In this document: one piece after another, positions 4,977-6,028 of the stretch
Position numbering within the stretch: the stretch's first letter is position 1
Layout of the letters: each line of letters starts with the position of its first letter
DNA from: Rhodoluna limnophila
Lineage (GTDB): Bacteria > Actinomycetota > Actinomycetes > Actinomycetales > Microbacteriaceae
Assembly (NCBI GenBank): GCA_943326655.2
Contig: CALPUC020000058.1
Span: 1 to 6,028 of the forward strand
Direction of reading: 5' to 3'
Length of the DNA stretch: 6,028 nt
Position numbers and translations under genes: made by a program
The notes under the pieces: generated by a model
The model's database searches: none
Told to the model about the DNA's origin: nothing
What the model saw: the letters and a program-made list of their open reading frames with translations, nothing else

Positions 4977-6028
4977 TTCGCTGCCCCTTTCTTGCCAAAA
5001 GTATCGAGTAGGTCGGTTTGCAGGTTGATTACATTGGCCAACCGCTGAATTCCCAGTCGAATTCGCTCTGGTGTTGGGTAGGAGTAGCAAATCCTGAGCT
5101 TGTTGTGGCCGGTTCCGTCGCCGTAAAAGGCAGTTCCCGGGGTGTAGGCAACCAATTCCTTGACGGCCAGTGGCAGCATCGCCTTTGAATCGACCCCGTC
5201 GGGCAAGGTAACCCAGAGATAGAAACCTCCGTCGGGTTTGGTGGTTTCTAATTTGGGTAGGAATTCGTGCATCGCACCGAGCGCTGCGTCTTTTCGCTCG
5301 CGATAAACACCTCGGAAGGTGTCGATTTGGGCCTGCCAGTCGCTATTGGCCAGATACTCGCTAATCATCATCTGAGAGAAGGCACTCGGACACAAAATTG
5401 CCGACTCCTGAGCCAAAATCAACTTGTCTTTGATTGCGGGCGGTGCCAAAACATAGCCGACCCGGAATCCCGGAGCCAAAATCTTCGAGAACGAGCCAAG
5501 GTAAATGACGCCTTCTTCGTCTAGCGAACGAAGGGCATCTGGAACCGGCTTGTCGAAGTACAAAAGCCCGTAAGGGTTGTCTTCCAGCACCAAAATGTGG
5601 TGCCGTTTGCAGATTTCTAGAATCCTAGGACGACGTTCTTTGGCCAGAGTCACTCCAGATGGATTCGCGAAGTTTGGCACCAGGTAAAGGAACTTGATGG
5701 TTCGGCCGGCTTCTTTGAGCCGATCAATCGATTCCTCAAGAGCTTCTGGGCTCATCCCGTCATGGTCGGTGTAAACATGCTCGACATGTGCCTGGTAGTG
5801 GCGGAAAATCCCCAGAGCACCGACATAGCTAGGCCCTTCGGCTAGCACCACATCGCCCTCGTCGATGAAAAGACCGCTCAACAGCTCCAAGCCATGCTGA
5901 GATCCGGTGGTCATCACGATGTCTTCAACCGAGGAACGGATGCCTTCGAGCGCCATAAGTTCACGAACCTGGTCGCGAAGGGTCAAATCGCCCTGACCGC
6001 CACCGTACTGAATAGCGAGAAGACCCTT
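4973..6028 (-). CDS. PLP-dependent aminotransferase, fold type I (2-aminoadipate/MocR-type catalytic domain), 5' end outside window
   Basis: The frame is open through the window edge, so the 351 visible residues lack the N-terminus; the TTG at 5986 is internal (AIQYGGGQGDLTLRDQVREL reads through it). Fold-type I motifs are clear: MTTGSQHGLELLS (39-51), the phosphate-site region; VLAEGPSYVGAL (61-72); LVPNFANPSGVTL (116-128), with the Asn that contacts PLP; LVLEDNPYGLLYFD (146-159), with Asp150 pairing to the pyridine nitrogen; LGSFSKILAPGFRVGY (177-192), with the Schiff-base lysine at visible residue 182; and LRICYSYP (311-318), with the carboxylate-binding Arg at 312. The PDGGFYLWVTLP segment (265-276) fits the 2-aminoadipate/aromatic (LysN, Aro8-like) group and MocR aminotransferase domains. 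Whether a GntR-type DNA-binding domain precedes it cannot be seen. The amino acid substrate is unknown. The gene is upstream of ddl and coupled to it by a 4-base overlap. Confidence 0.92.
   Translation of the reverse strand, partial: KGLLAIQYGGGQGDLTLRDQVRELMALEGIRSSVEDIVMTTGSQHGLELLSGLFIDEGDVVLAEGPSYVGALGIFRHYQAHVEHVYTDHDGMSPEALEESIDRLKEAGRTIKFLYLVPNFANPSGVTLAKERRPRILEICKRHHILVLEDNPYGLLYFDKPVPDALRSLDEEGVIYLGSFSKILAPGFRVGYVLAPPAIKDKLILAQESAILCPSAFSQMMISEYLANSDWQAQIDTFRGVYRERKDAALGAMHEFLPKLETTKPDGGFYLWVTLPDGVDSKAMLPLAVKELVAYTPGTAFYGDGTGHNKLRICYSYPTPERIRLGIQRLANVINLQTDLLDTFGKKGAAN
4984..4990 (-). promoter_or_regulatory. Ribosome-binding site supporting the ddl TTG start
   Basis: On the - strand AAAGGGG ends 7 bases before the TTG at 4976. 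It lies inside the last codons of the aminotransferase gene. This and the TTGA overlap favour a coupled start over the long upstream extension of the frame. Confidence 0.55.

Noticed and set aside
4977..5090. N-terminal extension of the ligase to an upstream start at 5090.
   Set aside because: It would overlap the aminotransferase by 118 bases, adds residues not found in Ddl, and the coupled TTG at 4976 has a ribosome site and gives normal length.

Overview
The window looks like the origin-proximal part of an actinobacterial chromosome. It carries the conserved block yidC - jag/khpB - rsmG - parA - parB on the + strand, with two perfect copies of the chromosomal parS centromere site. Several details point to the Microbacteriaceae and its small-genome, moderate-GC aquatic members (the Rhodoluna/Aquiluna type): base composition near 50% GC rather than the usual high actinobacterial GC, an R3H protein with a degenerate KH loop, and the YidC tail sequence. 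This placement comes from remembered family sequences, not from a search.

Layout. Positions 1-693 hold the 3' part of yidC (5' end outside the window), followed by jag at 708-1265. A strong Rho-independent terminator (1280-1310) closes that unit. Three bases later lies the first parS (1314-1329), then rsmG (1347-1982). The ~195-base gap between rsmG and parA is not empty. It holds a short open frame (2008-2175) with a good Shine-Dalgarno site, and its last codons are the second parS (2151-2166), read as DVSRET. parA (2178-3065) and parB (3055-3990) overlap by 11 bases, and parB starts at a TTG with a strong ribosome-binding site. Convergent to these on the - strand is a two-gene unit: a fold-type I PLP aminotransferase (5' end outside the window) followed by a D-alanine-D-alanine ligase. 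These two share a TTGA stop/start overlap.

How the genes fit together. YidC and Jag belong to membrane protein insertion and RNA-binding/cell-elongation functions. RsmG methylates 16S rRNA. ParA, ParB and parS form the chromosome segregation system. The ligase supplies the D-Ala-D-Ala dipeptide for peptidoglycan. The link between the aminotransferase and ligase is positional only.

I see no tRNA, rRNA, CRISPR array, insertion sequence or phage element. The gene content is ordinary core genome. I find no convincing undescribed system; the points most worth checking are the parS-encoding leader frame in front of parA and the terminator placed against parS.
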